A stretch of 64,000 nt of DNA. Origin: Schistosoma haematobium. Lineage: Eukaryota; Platyhelminthes; Trematoda; Strigeidida; Schistosomatidae. Made by a program: the position numbers and the translations under genes. Below, piece after piece: positions 53,601 to 64,000 of this stretch (the first letter of the stretch is position 1; every line of letters begins with the position of its first letter). Location: assembly GCF_000699445.3 (NCBI RefSeq), contig NC_067198.1, forward strand, positions 36,927,523 through 36,991,522, read 5' to 3'. Under the pieces are notes generated by a model that did no database searches, was not told the origin of the DNA, and worked only from the letters and a program-made list of their open reading frames with translations.

Positions 53601-55351
53601 CTCCATTTTTTCTTTCTATACAGAACATAATCACAAAGTTAATTAAATGGTCAAATATTAATAATAACCATCATTAAGATTTAATTATTTATATCTAGTC
53701 TGTTACCTGATGTGTTGGTGGGGTTAGGAGGAGATTAAATCTAAATAGGGATACAATAATAATTATCCTATTGCTTTTCAAAGAATAAATATTCAGCTAA
53801 TCGACTAACTTTTAACTTAAATACGCAAAAGAATTTTTATTTCGTGATTCTAATAATTTTTCCCATAGCATAATAACCTGATATGATGTCTTAGAGGTTC
53901 TGTTGTGAGCCTGAATTACTTAGACAGTATAGTTCTAGTAAGTGGAAATGGTAGTAAAATTCACATTTTTCTCTGAACACATTGAATAATAATATGAAAT
54001 TGTTTGGAATGTGTTTCACACTTTCTAAATCCTGTGTTTATTTATACCAAACTTTTTTCATCTTATGTGATTATATAAAATAATATAGTTTAATGTATTA
54101 ACCAATACACTCATTTAGAAAGACCTACTCACTTAGATGGGTTAGTGACTGACGAAATCTCGGCACATATACACAGGATCTGTCCAGTTTTCTTGTTATA
54201 AGTGACTCATGCTGCATATCTTTTGACAAATAAATAGCCTAGTTTTTCGTCCTATAATATTCAGCGCTTGTAAAACATGGTAACTGGAGATAAATGACAC
54301 TTACTTGTTTTAGATATCTGTAAATCATTGTTCTTTGTATAGTGCAACGGTTAAGTGAACAATCTTGCACCTTTCTTCTTCTTGGTTTGTCTATTGAAGT
54401 GTAATAACTTGTGCATTATTACGAAGTTTTACACTAATAATTTTTATGTGTCTCGATATTCCTTGAAAAATCGTCATTTGATGTATTTTGTATTATATAT
54501 TTGTTGTTAGCAGGTTCTCTGCTAAGTATGAGATTAATAATTGGTAATTCCATCGGTTCTTTTTTTCAACTGACCTTATTTCAACTAGTTAAGTTTTTTA
54601 ATGGATGCAGGTGCATTTTTGTGAAAATACATTCGTCGATCAATTTAGTTGATATACGTGCACAATCTCAAGGACTTGGTAACTTCTTATCCTTCGAACG
54701 ATACTTTTCACACTTGATCATACACAAAACTGCTTATTTTGCAAAGATGACTTCTCAGTTCTGCTACTAAGAAAATACTAGTTCTTAAATGCTACAATCT
54801 ATGGCTAACAAGAATAAAAAATTCATTCACAAATCTTAGTACATTAATGTTAATTTAATAAACTCAGTTCTCTTTTATAAATGGAACATATTTTACAAGT
54901 TTTCAACTTAGTTTACACTGTACTACGGAATTGTTGTGTAACACTAAGTTGTACCATTAATAGATAAAACTTATTATGTAATTTCCTTGGGGAATATGTC
55001 ACATCTGTTACTTCATATTCCTCATGAAGAAGTTGTAGTTAGAAAACTTTCTTTGCTTATTTAAGTTTTCCATACATCAACTTATGGAGGACGATTTCAT
55101 GCTTACGAAATCGATATATTCTACAGTGTTTATGCTGTACTCTAAAATGATGTCATCACTGATTATGCATTTTGCTTACACATTGTGCTTCATATTATTA
55201 CAATCTTTATGATGAATTTCCAGTCTAAATAATTTATGAATTACGTCTTTTTGAATAACGTGTTTTTATTTCTTGTCGAAATTCTATCTCTATTTTGTAT
55301 CAATTTCATAATTTCTTTAAAATGGTCTGCATTCTGTAATTGTTTTCAGAA

Positions 55352-55390
<39 letters not shown>

Positions 55391-58300
55391 CTGACTGCTT
55401 AGTATCACTAAATTTCCTATCGTCAAATCTGTCCACACTTATTAGACCATGGATTATTGACGAAATTGTTCTAAAATATCAAATATTGATGTATTTTATA
55501 CATAATAAGCAGAGTTTTTTCGGTGATATTGTTTTCTTTGAAATAGATGGTTTCATTGTTGTTCTGGATAATAATTATACTGCCACAATTTTCAGTTACT
55601 TCATAAATATTATATCAGTTCATTCGTAAAAGCTTATTCTATGGTCGGTTGTCTTCGTAGTCTTTTTTTGTCCTCATTTACTCTTACGTTCTTGTTGATT
55701 GTACTATTCGTTCGATCTATGACCTTGTTATTGATTGATCATCATAAAGGTGGTGTCGTTTAAAATTATCTCATTGCATTGTATTCACCTAATTTAAATT
55801 CATTTGTTAATGCATTAAATACAAGTTAGTCCATTGAATTGCATCCAGTGTATTTTTATCAATTCATGAGTCAGTTGAAGCTAGACCACCATGGAAAACC
55901 TGGAAGCGCCGGACAGTCGTTTCGTCCTAGTATGGGACTCCCGGTAGTGCGCATCCACGATCCCGCCCCTCGAGATTCGAAGCCAGGACCTATCGGTCTC
56001 TCGCGCGAACGCTTAACCTCTAGACCACTGAGCTGCCATCCAGTGGTGCTAATGTCTCTCTTTAACCAAACCACGAAATTGCGCCACCGGTCACCATTGT
56101 CTTCGGTGAGTTACCATCTCACGACAGAACCGGTTGAACTCCACTGGTTACGGTTTCTCACTATAACTCCAGGAAATACCTCTTGGAAACAGTCACTATT
56201 GGGGATATGATGATTATAACCTCGCGGGGCGGGATCATAGATGCGCACTGCTGAGGAGTCCCACACTAGGACGAAACGTCCTTACAGTGCTTCCAGATTT
56301 TCCATGGTGATCTGGCTTCAATTGACTCATGAGTTCAACTATTAAATTACTATAATATCTACAAAACCCCTCTCTGAGTATGTTTATCAATTTATTTTCT
56401 GTAAAACGTGACCATTAAGGGTAGAAGATACTGGTAAGTTACTAGTAATTGATCACAGATGTCCTAGAAATATTGCTCGCATCTGCTGGGATCAACGGGT
56501 AAGTCATAGTGAGGTTAGATGCAGGGTATTAGGGAATGATGGTAAATCAGTTGAAGAGGTTGTAAATCTTCATCGACTAAAATGGTTGGGCCACGTACTG
56601 TGCATGCCCAACCATCGATTACCACGACGCGCAATGCTGACTAATATTGGAGACGGATGGAAGAAAGTTAGAGACGGCCAAACCAAAACTTGGCATCAGT
56701 CCATAAAGTCACTAACTTCTAGTCTGGGCCATGTTGATAGATACAGACTACTTGGTTGGGGTCCGTGTGACTATGGTTGGAGACTAGGTGACATGGCCCA
56801 GAATCAATCACAATGGCGTAGGTGCATTCACTCTCTTTCTTCCCTTAAACTGTGAGATTGAGCTTACTTTATACCTTTCGTTCTACGAACCAATTCTTTC
56901 TTCCTGTACTATATCCTCATACACAATCTTTCTTTTATACATTACTGCCATTGAAGTGACTGGTTCTATGAATTTGTTGTTCATCTTGTTGTGCTAACGA
57001 GGTGTGGCAGCTTGGACCGATGCATATATGTGCCTGGTCTTACGTTGTAGATGACTGACCGACTGTAGAAGTCAATAATACATCGATCGTAAAGTGCGTT
57101 AACTTGCTAAACACTTCTGAACACCTATCCAACTCTGTTGGGTAATATATATAGCTTGGTTACTAGATTATCTTATCAAGTCGAGTGATTTAACCCTACT
57201 AAATATTGTCGAGAAATCGCGCAATAAGGTTAACTGAACAACCCAAAAGTAAAATAATATGATATTTTAACACACGTGGTTTTTTTTAACAACCCTTATC
57301 AATATTACGAAATTCTCTTCTAAAAAAAAGAAATCTAATTCTTTGCTGTGACATTAAGAAATGATATTAAAATTTTATTATTAGTGTTATTATATCACTA
57401 CATTATTTTTATTTACCAGTGTACAAAGTTGTGGAAAAGGAGGGGACTTTCTCACTGTACATCAGATTTTTTGTGTCTTTCTGTTAGTCGGAAAATCAAA
57501 ATATTTCGTTTTCATCAACAATTCTGTTAGTGATACTTGATCATTTTCACTATTTTGTTAACCGAAACAGGAAACAAATTGATTTTGATGATACTTATGT
57601 TTTGGTGGTCATATTTCACATAATTAGTGTTTTAACTTGTGATATCATAAACAGTTATACTATATAAGGAGTCATAGTCAACATCATGGAATGATGTTGG
57701 TTAAACTACCATTAAAAGCTAGGAAACACTGGACATGTGTTTGCTCCCAACATGAAACTCCTCAATTTTATGAGGTTTCAACTCCACCAGGTGTTGAACT
57801 TAAGACTTTCAACTTTTGCTGTGAGAACTTAATCTTTAGACCAATGAGTCAGCATTCGGTCGTTTAGATGTTTACCTCCAATCAATTCGCGATATTGTGC
57901 AGTCATCTTCTATTGCCTGTAGTGGACAACTGCCTGACACGACATGATCGTACTTCATTGGTCACGGATTGTCATTTGAACTCATTGAATCACCTCTCGA
58001 AATAAGTCACTCATGAGCATATGATCATTAGTATTATATTAGGTGTTTTTAGAGATCAGTTCGTAAAGTTAAGTATAAAAAAAACAGGCGATTTTGCGTG
58101 TCTGTTTTTTTTTCATATCAGCACATTATGCAGGAGTCATGAATTTTCAATATCAAATAGTAGGTGCAAATGATTAATATTATTTCAATTTTGTAATACT
58201 AGTGAATTGAGTGCATTCAACCAAGTACTTTCATTATATTTGTTTGTTTTTGCATTGAGTTAATGAATAATTCTATGTGCTTGATATTTCAATCTGATAC

Positions 58301-59379
58301 ATTATAACTAAGTAGATACTTTTTGTCTAGTGTTATTTTTGGCAACTTATCGTAATGTATTCGTTACGTGTCAAAGGGTGGATGTTGCTTTAAAGCGCGT
58401 CACGAAATTCTCTCATACCGTCAGCATTGTACTTATACACAACATCTAATGAAAGTATCATATTTACTGCTCTCTATTATGCCCCGGAAAGATGCCTATA
58501 TCTGTAGTAAATCCCTACTATTTTATATTCACTATAAAATGATTGTAAAAATGACTCTATATGTAAATATATAAGATATTTACAATGACACTGCTGATTA
58601 TTTAAGTTGAGATGCAATTCTTTACAGTAAATAAAAAATAAAAATATAGTCATTTGTTTTAGTTTAAACACCATCAGAGTTTTCTGTTAAGCTGTCATCA
58701 GCAGCAGTAGTGTGATGTATGCTATTCACGTTTGCAGATATATGTAGTATGTAACACCAGTCGGAAGTGGATTGTCTGGGAGCAGAAGGTTGAGAAGATT
58801 GAAATGATGTGAAAAGAGAAGGAAACTGAAAGCAATCAAGATAACAACAGGAATCAAGAAACATTAATGCTTGTAAGAGACAATTCAAAGATGTTCAAAT
58901 TATGTAATTGATGTATGATTTGCACACTGTACTAAACCACTGCGTGATCGTGCATTAAACAGTAAATTGGTTTTCCCCACTTGACTTCTTCGTTCACTAC
59001 AGTAGTAGTATAAAAGTTGGATTAATAAATTCATAGGCAAAACACTATTCTAGATCAAATGATTGCATGTTTTAGAATTCTGTTCAATAAAAACAAAACA
59101 TCCTATTTTGTTGATTTGCCATGTTTTTTATCAAGCATCAAGATTATTGATTTGTATAAAGTAAATAAACTTGAAAGTCATGTGAATATTCCTTCTCTTT
59201 ATTATTATGATTATTGTTTTTTTGTCAGGAACGCATGTTGCATGTTCAACGTTGGATAAATAGTATCCCACCTGATTTACCATCCTGGATACAAGTATCA
59301 CATAATAAAATAATCCCGGTTACTAATCCACATGAATCTTATGCTGAAGTAGAAGATTCAATCATATCTGAAATTCCAG
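47547..59379 (+). CDS. Unrecognised protein gene, 5' part, four exons
   Basis: Exons 47547-47621, 50106-50243, 51781-51984 and 59229-59379 each have good GT-AG borders and join in phase 0, giving 189 codons plus one base. The ATG is directly preceded by an in-frame TAA. The protein starts MDGTKTIRRRTHDYEF (basic, no signal peptide), has a poly-Asn run (six Asn) and a SLPPLPPSLRES proline-rich stretch in exon 3, and an IPPDLPSWIQVSHNK segment in exon 4. It continues past 59379 with phase 1; no further exon was found before 64000. I do not recognise the family. The proline-rich and polar make-up suggests a cytoplasmic or nuclear adaptor, which is a guess. Confidence 0.65.
47622..50105 (+). other. 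Gene 2 intron 1
   Basis: 2484 bases of AT-rich sequence. Possible old tRNA-like SINE remnants at 48185-48300 and 49190-49340 (reverse box-B-like motifs such as ATTCAAAC and ACTCGAAC); none is certain. Confidence 0.45.
50106..50243 (+). CDS. Gene 2 exon 2
   Basis: 138 bases between ATAACTTAG and GTAAGT, phase 0 to 0, encoding 46 polar residues (starts RKRETETDN, ends HNTKCF). No domain recognised. Confidence 0.65.
51060..51165 (+). repeat. SINE family 1, decayed plus fragment
   Basis: CACTACTAAGGAGTCTTATACAAGGACGAAACGACTG-type hammerhead segment (51080-51116, core CTAAGGA) followed by a family-like tail. It lies in gene 2 intron 2. Confidence 0.6.
51781..51984 (+). CDS. Gene 2 exon 3
   Basis: 204 bases after a T-rich tract and CACATAG, ending GAA-TCG before GTTAGT. 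It starts FPNGTYGESRLVENIQ, has an Asn run, SSGRRFLSSP and the proline-rich PPLPPSLRES end, compatible with an SH3-binding motif. Confidence 0.7.
51985..55859 (+). other. Gene 2 intron 3, left part
   Basis: AT-rich, with an (ATT)n run at about 55353-55390 and short AT runs near 53080. No element of known family recognised. Confidence 0.45.
55860..56210 (-). repeat. SINE family 1, full-length minus copy
   Basis: Well-preserved reverse copy. Reverse box-B-like TTCGAAGCCAGGACC near 55976, 3' end near 55862. The hammerhead core is damaged (the CTGAGGA box has changed), GAAA is kept. Confidence 0.85.
56211..56350 (+). repeat. SINE family 1, plus half copy with near-intact hammerhead
   Basis: Starts mid-element at CCTCGCGGGGCGGGATCA and runs to the 3' tail, forming an inverted pair with the preceding copy. 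Stem I arms GCACTG (56245-56250) and CAGTGC (56285-56290) are perfectly complementary, and CTGAGGA (56251-56257) and GAAA (56273-56276) are intact. Stem III is degraded, so activity is doubtful. Confidence 0.8.
56400..57062 (+). mobile_element. RTE-C 3' fragment
   Basis: 5'-truncated relative of RTE-A: VIDHRCPRNIARICWDQ-like and LKWLGHVLCMPNHRLPRRAML segments, ending with WRRCIHSL and a stop near 56855, then the tail shared with 21335-21428 and GACTGACCGACTG. It encodes only the RT C-terminal region and is non-functional. Confidence 0.82.
57690..57890 (-). repeat. SINE family 1, decayed minus copy
   Basis: The order AGGAAACACTGGAC, AACATGAAACTCCTCA, TTGAACTTAAGACTTTCAACTT and TTAGACCAATGAGTCAGC follows the reversed family with many changes. 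Confidence 0.55.
57891..59228 (+). other. Gene 2 intron 3, right part
   Basis: AT-rich. A minus-oriented piece of the TGTAGTGAAC repeat lies at 58940-59001. No further exon recognised. Confidence 0.4.
59229..59379 (+). CDS. Gene 2 exon 4
   Basis: 151 bases after TTTTTTTGTCAG, ending CCAG before GTAAGT (phase 1). It encodes ERMLHVQRWINSIPPDLPSW and an acidic end (AEVEDSIISEIPG). Strong splice signals and an open, well-composed frame support it; the next exon lies beyond the recognised region. Confidence 0.72.
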
Positions 59380-59749
59380 GTAAGTTTGATTGAACGCCTT
59401 AAAGTAGGTGGTGACTGGTCATACTTAATTATTGTTTCATTGCAAATTGATCTCAGTAGATTATTTATCATTAGAGTTATAACTTATAAAAATCTTTATA
59501 CATAGAAGTGAATGAATGATACACATGTCAAACTAGATCAACTCAGTGAATATCGAAAAAAATGAGAAAATGGAATGGGTCTGAAGAATATAATGTACTT
59601 GCATTATACGTTTCGAACAATCTGGTCACATATGTACTAGTCAAGGCATTTTATATTAAAATTGATAAAGATCAATTAAATGGAAGTTTAAATGAACATA
59701 AAGTAACAATTGTAGATAAAAGAGAGAGGAAATTAATATAATATGGAAA

Positions 59750-60565
59750 GAATAGAAACAATAGAACCATATGGTTTGCCTAAAATACACAAACCTAGCC
59801 TACCTGTCCGACCAATTCTTGGTATGTCCGGATCCCTTTACCACTTTATAGTAAAGTGACTGGCTGATCTGGAACCCACAGGAAAACGTATTTGCATAGA
59901 TTCCTTTCATGATATTTTTGAATTCATTGATTACATAAAAGAATTGAATGTACATGACAAACTTATCCTTTCACTTGGTGTCGAATCACCATTCACTAAT
60001 GTTCCACTCACAAAGACCATCAGTTTCATCTGCGAATACATAAGTGATAATGAGTTTAATATCGAACTACCATTACGATGCACTTGTAATGTACAATTTA
60101 CACTGAACGACATATTTCATAGGCAAAAGGATGGGATAACAATGGGCAGTCTGGAAAACAGTCGACCTAAAACGGCCATTGACAAATTCCACTTGTATAA
60201 AAGGTATGTGACTGATGTTTTTATCATTCGTGACAATAAATATGATTTGAATAGTTTTCGGCAGACGTTTAACAACTGCCACTTGGCAATAAATTTCACA
60301 CAATAAGTTGAAAACAAAGCATTCACTTTCTTGATGTCAAAATAACAACGAAACACGACGTGACTGTAAGAAGATCCATCTACAAGAAATGTTTGTTGAA
60401 TGGCCAGCTGTCAGTTTTTCACAGCTGGGTCCTTATTAGTCGGAAAAGAAACTTAAGTATATCCCTCGCCACACGAATATGAAGAAGTTGTAGTCCCGAC
60501 GTCATGGATAACGGACCGAGCCTTCTTAAGAAAATACTTATCATAAACGTGTATCTATCGATATT
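59750..60565 (+). mobile_element. Penelope-like element, RT part, decayed
   Basis: Frames with YGLPKIHKPSLPVRPI, then ESPFTNVPLTKTI, ITMGSLENS, YVTDVF (second Asp of the catalytic YxDD-type box lost) and FLDVKI. The order and motifs are those of Penelope-like reverse transcriptases. Stops (for example near 59857 and 60304) and a gap after the MGS motif make it inactive. Confidence 0.8.
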
Positions 60566-60835
60566 TTTTTTGATTGAGATCATGAATCAATTGATGTTAG
60601 ACCACCGTTGGAAACCTGGAAGCACTGGACGGCCGTTTTGTCCTAGCATGGGACTCCTCAGCAGTGCGCATCCACGATCTCGCTCCCCGCGAGGTTCGAA
60701 CCCAGGACCTATCGGTCTCGCGCCAGGCGCTTAACCAACTAGACCACTGAGCCGGCATCCAATGATGTTAGTGTCTAATATCAACCAATCCACGAAATTG
60801 CGCGACCAACTTCCATCGTACTGAGGTAGATACCT
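60566..60835 (-). repeat. SINE family 1 minus copy inside the Penelope-like element
   Basis: Nearly complete reverse copy: box-B-like GGTTCGAAC region at about 60693-60701 (reverse), hammerhead segment at about 60620-60675 with CTGAGGA intact but GAAA changed to AAAA on the minus strand. It separates the RT and endonuclease parts of the host element. Confidence 0.85.
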
Positions 60836-61165
60836 GTCACTACCCGACACGGATTTGTTGATAAGAATATACAACTCAAACCGCCTAAAGCATAAATAAC
60901 CTCCATAGAAAATGAAACGTTTCCTATGAACTGTCAGGACGGCTCCCGAGAACTACGACGGAGCCTCCAGAGGTTCTAAATGAACGAAGAGTCTCCATCC
61001 AACCAGAATGTGGTGGAGCTTTCTAGAATATCAATGTGGCATAACATGCCTCTTTGCGGATTGGCTGTATTATAATGTTGAGATAACAAACTCTAATATC
61101 TATAAATACCGATGATTGTGACTGTTGGGGTTATATAAATTCGAGTGCCGTAGTTGTATACTGTA
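60836..61165. other. Unassigned insert between SINE and endonuclease part
   Basis: GC-richer sequence with TGTCAGGACGGCTCCCGAG near 60937 and a TATATAAA box near 61133, reminiscent of an LTR, but without definable ends. Confidence 0.3.
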
Positions 61166-61680
61166 CTCTGCGTTAATTGGATAGCGAACTTAACATGAAC
61201 ATTGCTTTCAAAGGTGATATATCTGCGGATGTCCTCATGGGAAGAATTTCCGAATCTTTTAATCTAACGTTCTTCTCAATAACTTTTCGAATAGTGTTCT
61301 CTAGTCGACAAATGTTCATCAATAATCTTAAGGATAAATTATCTCATTTGACCAAAACTATGCGCGTTTATTAATTTATCTGTTCATGTGGAGCCAGGCA
61401 TATAGGTCGTTCAATGCATATTTTATCCCGAAGAATTCGAAAACATTATCCAACTTTGCTGAAAACAGATGAAAAGGGCTCAATAAGAAGCTCAACAATC
61501 GAAAACCGTTTGAACACAGGTCATTCAATCAAAACAGATTCTGTGCTCAAGATCGTCTAAAAGGTTAGAAAAGGGCTTCCAAAGGCAGTTATATCCCATC
61601 TTCCTAACATCCCCGAAGCACTGGTTATAAATCTGCAAAAAACCAAAATTATGTGTCCAAGAAAAACTTATACAACTTCT
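61166..61680 (+). mobile_element. Penelope-like element, GIY-YIG endonuclease part
   Basis: Encodes LKDKLSHLTKTMRVY, then after a stop CSCGARHIGRS and RRIRKHYP, the degenerate GIY-YIG core (CxC...IGRS...R...H) that follows RT in these elements, then HSIKTDSVLKIV. It continues the element interrupted by the SINE. Confidence 0.75.
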
Positions 61681-62155
61681 ACCGTGGTTTTACTTTCGTA
61701 ACCTTTTCTTTCTTCTTCATACTTTTCTTCTTTAACAGCTATCTGTTTCCCTTCTGTCTTCTCTATAGACCTTTTGCCCTCCAATTGATTTTTGTCCGTT
61801 TCGCTGCTCCTCCGGATTTTAGTTCATTTCAGTCATAACAATTTTCACACTGAGTCGTCCTTCCAATTATAATCCCTTATCTAATTTCATAATGAATACT
61901 CAAGCTCTTAACAAAATTATCATTAGTTTCCTTGATAAGAAGAATGTTTTTATACTTTTGCTTATTCTCCTTCACTGTTACCATGTTTAGCAGAATTTTA
62001 TCATTACTATTATCGTAACTATTATCATTTTGAAAAATAAACATATATTTGTGATTGTACAGCTTTGAAAATGAATTTACAGAAAAGTAACTCTTCGTTG
62101 AAACAATCTTTCTTATTTATTGAATAAGAATTTATCTCATTACCCTAGATAATAA
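61681..62155. other. AT-rich spacer
   Basis: Lies between the two opposing Penelope-like fragments. Nothing recognised. Confidence 0.4.
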
Positions 62156-63145
62156 AATGTCTTAGAAATTACCAAGGTGACTCCGAGGTTACGCCGATTT
62201 GTTTCTGTACACATAAAGGGGGTTTGAATTTATGAATAACTAAGGCTTTTATAAAACTAAGTATTCGTCCTTGACAATTTCTATACAATGTTTTCAAAAC
62301 TGTATTTATGTCAGTTCTATGCTCCGTTTCAATTATGTGCTCTACTATTGATGAACATGGTTTTCTACTTGTCACTTTTATTAAAGGATTTGGTTCTGAA
62401 GCCGTCTAGACGCGTCCAACATAACGTTTGATTGTATTATTCAATTACTCCTCTCTATGTGTGTGTGTTCACACAAACATGTGAATTAGTAAATGCGGTG
62501 GGATTTGATATAATGTCTAAGTCAATTTGAAATCATGGGCTTAGTCCTTTCAATCACAACCAGTTGAGCAGCGTAATATGTTTTCTCGATTGCTGCTTTT
62601 AGTCTATTCTATCCAATTCTCGTTAAACGATAATGATATATGAAAACTTTTCTCCTCAGCAGGTCTAAAAATAGGTTTTAGTGTTGACTGACTTTTTTTT
62701 ACCTATTTATAAACTTTAATGGATAACCGTTTGATATTGACGTTTTAGCCAGCAGTTTCGTATCTTCTTCCAACTTCTCTGTGGTGGATATTCTTCGAGT
62801 CCTATTGAAGGAGCACTTTACCAAGACTCGCTTGTGTTGCAATGGACAGAAACTGTAGAGATTTAGATGTTGACCACTTTAGGTTGGCTTCCTATAAACT
62901 AACCACTTTGTAGTTCCATCTTCCCTTCGACTCAAAAGTATGTCTAAAAAGGGCAATCGGTCATTATTTTCTTCCTCATGTATAAGTACGATATCATTCT
63001 GTACGCTGCACTCAACGAATTGGCCAATAAGCTGGTAGTCATTTGTCGATGATAGTGAATGAAAAGATCTTGCTGTAATAAAAAAATCATCGGAAGTCGA
63101 AAATACGAAGATACTGGTTTACTGATATTCATGTTCTTGTTTTAA
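62156..63145 (-). mobile_element. Second Penelope-like fragment, minus strand
   Basis: On the minus strand: TMTSLLANSLSA-like segment and KKIMTDCPFLDILLR (63132-62935), PLQHKRVLVKCSFNRTRRIS (about 62870-62810), LLAKTSISNGYP, then a YVGR remnant near 62410 and the C-terminal KPCSSIVEHIIETEHRTD and FKPPLCVQKQ (62375-62169). Matches the RT end plus GIY-YIG domain of a Penelope-like element, broken by stops. Confidence 0.75.
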
Positions 63146-64000
63146 TTTCCTTTAGGATAGTACACGCCGATTGTTGCACCAGAGTCGAACTAAACAAGAT
63201 GAATTAGTAGGCCCAGGTTTTTATATTTCTCGATGAATTTATGACTGATTTTATTGTGTGACGAAAATGACCTTCATACAGAGTAATAGATATTGGTTGG
63301 ACGTCAACAGAACATGAGCTAATTATTTTGTTAGCAGAATACAGTCCTGACTATTTCATGCTCTCCGATCAGGTTCAACTAGGAACACATTGACTGGTCT
63401 ATTTCCAGCTAATTAGGACTAGAATAGAGAAGATCCTAAGAGAAGACCGTTTTGTTAATTCTATATAAATTTTAGTATTTTCACTAAGATATCTTTGTTG
63501 TTTGCGTCTATTTGAATTAATATTATCATTTTTTGATTTGAAACTGGTCGATTGAAATGTAGCATTTAAGGCATAAACAACACACTTCATTTGATTTATT
63601 ATTTTCTCGAATAAATTATCCTCCATCTTAAAGTTTCTACACTTAATTCAGTCGATAATTCCATCATGCATGATAAATGATTAAACAATTTATTATCAAC
63701 TGTCTGAAATCTCTTCACGATATATATCTTCACAGGTTACATTTTACTAACGATGAGTTAGATACAGCTTACTTTTTCCTAATATTCTCATTGTTTAGTT
63801 CATACTTATGTAGATAAATAGAGATAACTTAGAACATCGTGTTTTGTCGTTTCTATACAGCATACCATTAAAATATTGAAGGGATTTTAATATAAGGAAT
63901 AGAAAGGATTATAATACCAGCAGTGTGCTAATGAACTACGAATAAACGATCATGTTCTAACTGAAAATAACAAAAAAAATGAAAAGCACAAAATTATAAT
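63146..64000. other. Unassigned AT-rich right edge
   Basis: No exon of gene 2 or known element recognised; may hold more diverged Penelope-like sequence up to about 63430. Confidence 0.4.

Noticed and set aside
59944..60306. Possible host gene of 120 codons
   Set aside because: Motifs and order match a Penelope-like reverse transcriptase with damaged catalytic residues.
1..64000. CRISPR arrays, bacterial operons or phage genes
   Set aside because: No regularly spaced direct repeats, ribosome-binding sites or compact gene strings; spliced genes and eukaryotic retroelements throughout.

Overview
The window looks like nuclear DNA of a blood fluke (genus Schistosoma; species not decided). The reasons are AT-rich sequence with long introns, SINE-like repeats carrying hammerhead-ribozyme sequence (one family resembles the Schistosoma Sm-alpha repeat), RTE and CR1 non-LTR retrotransposons, Penelope-like elements with GIY-YIG endonuclease pieces, and a 34-nt intron at the 5' end of a gene, a habit known in schistosomes. 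All family names come from reading the sequence, not from a search.

Two host genes are supported. (1) 34030 to 16432, minus strand: an R7-family regulator of G-protein signalling, DEP-DHEX-GGL-RGS, in eight exons whose GT-AG junctions and phases give one frame of 711 codons plus stop. (2) 47547 to at least 59379, plus strand: the 5' part of an unrecognised gene, four exons joined in phase, starting at an ATG directly preceded by an in-frame stop and running off the right side of what I can assign. The two genes diverge from a transposon-filled interval (34.1-47.3 kb).

Layout. 1-16.3 kb: gene-poor DNA with SINE copies (often inverted pairs), a hairpin-forming 247-bp element, fragments of two RTE elements and an LTR with primer-binding site. 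16.4-34.0 kb: the RGS gene; its introns hold a complete RTE element with an unbroken reading frame (28.5-32.5 kb), several internally deleted offspring of a second RTE family (here RTE-B), and a solo LTR. 34.1-37.1 kb: a decayed CR1-type element ending about 55 bp from the RGS start codon. 37.8-38.5 kb: LTR-like remnants. 40.2-45.0 kb: a CR1 fragment split by a 3.9-kb RTE-B copy with a 12-bp target duplication. 46.0-47.3 kb: more CR1 and RTE-B fragments. 47.5-64 kb: gene 2, with SINEs, an RTE fragment and two opposing Penelope-like fragments in its introns or 3' flank.

The most notable observations are an RTE-B offspring whose 20-bp target duplication copied the 3' end and splice donor of RGS exon 3; a 362-bp stretch identical between two inverted RTE-B copies whose flanks have diverged; three RTE-B offspring sharing one deletion junction, which suggests a replicating non-autonomous lineage; a hammerhead with an intact core at 7.4 kb; and the 247-bp A-B-A'-B' palindromic element at 3.5 kb.
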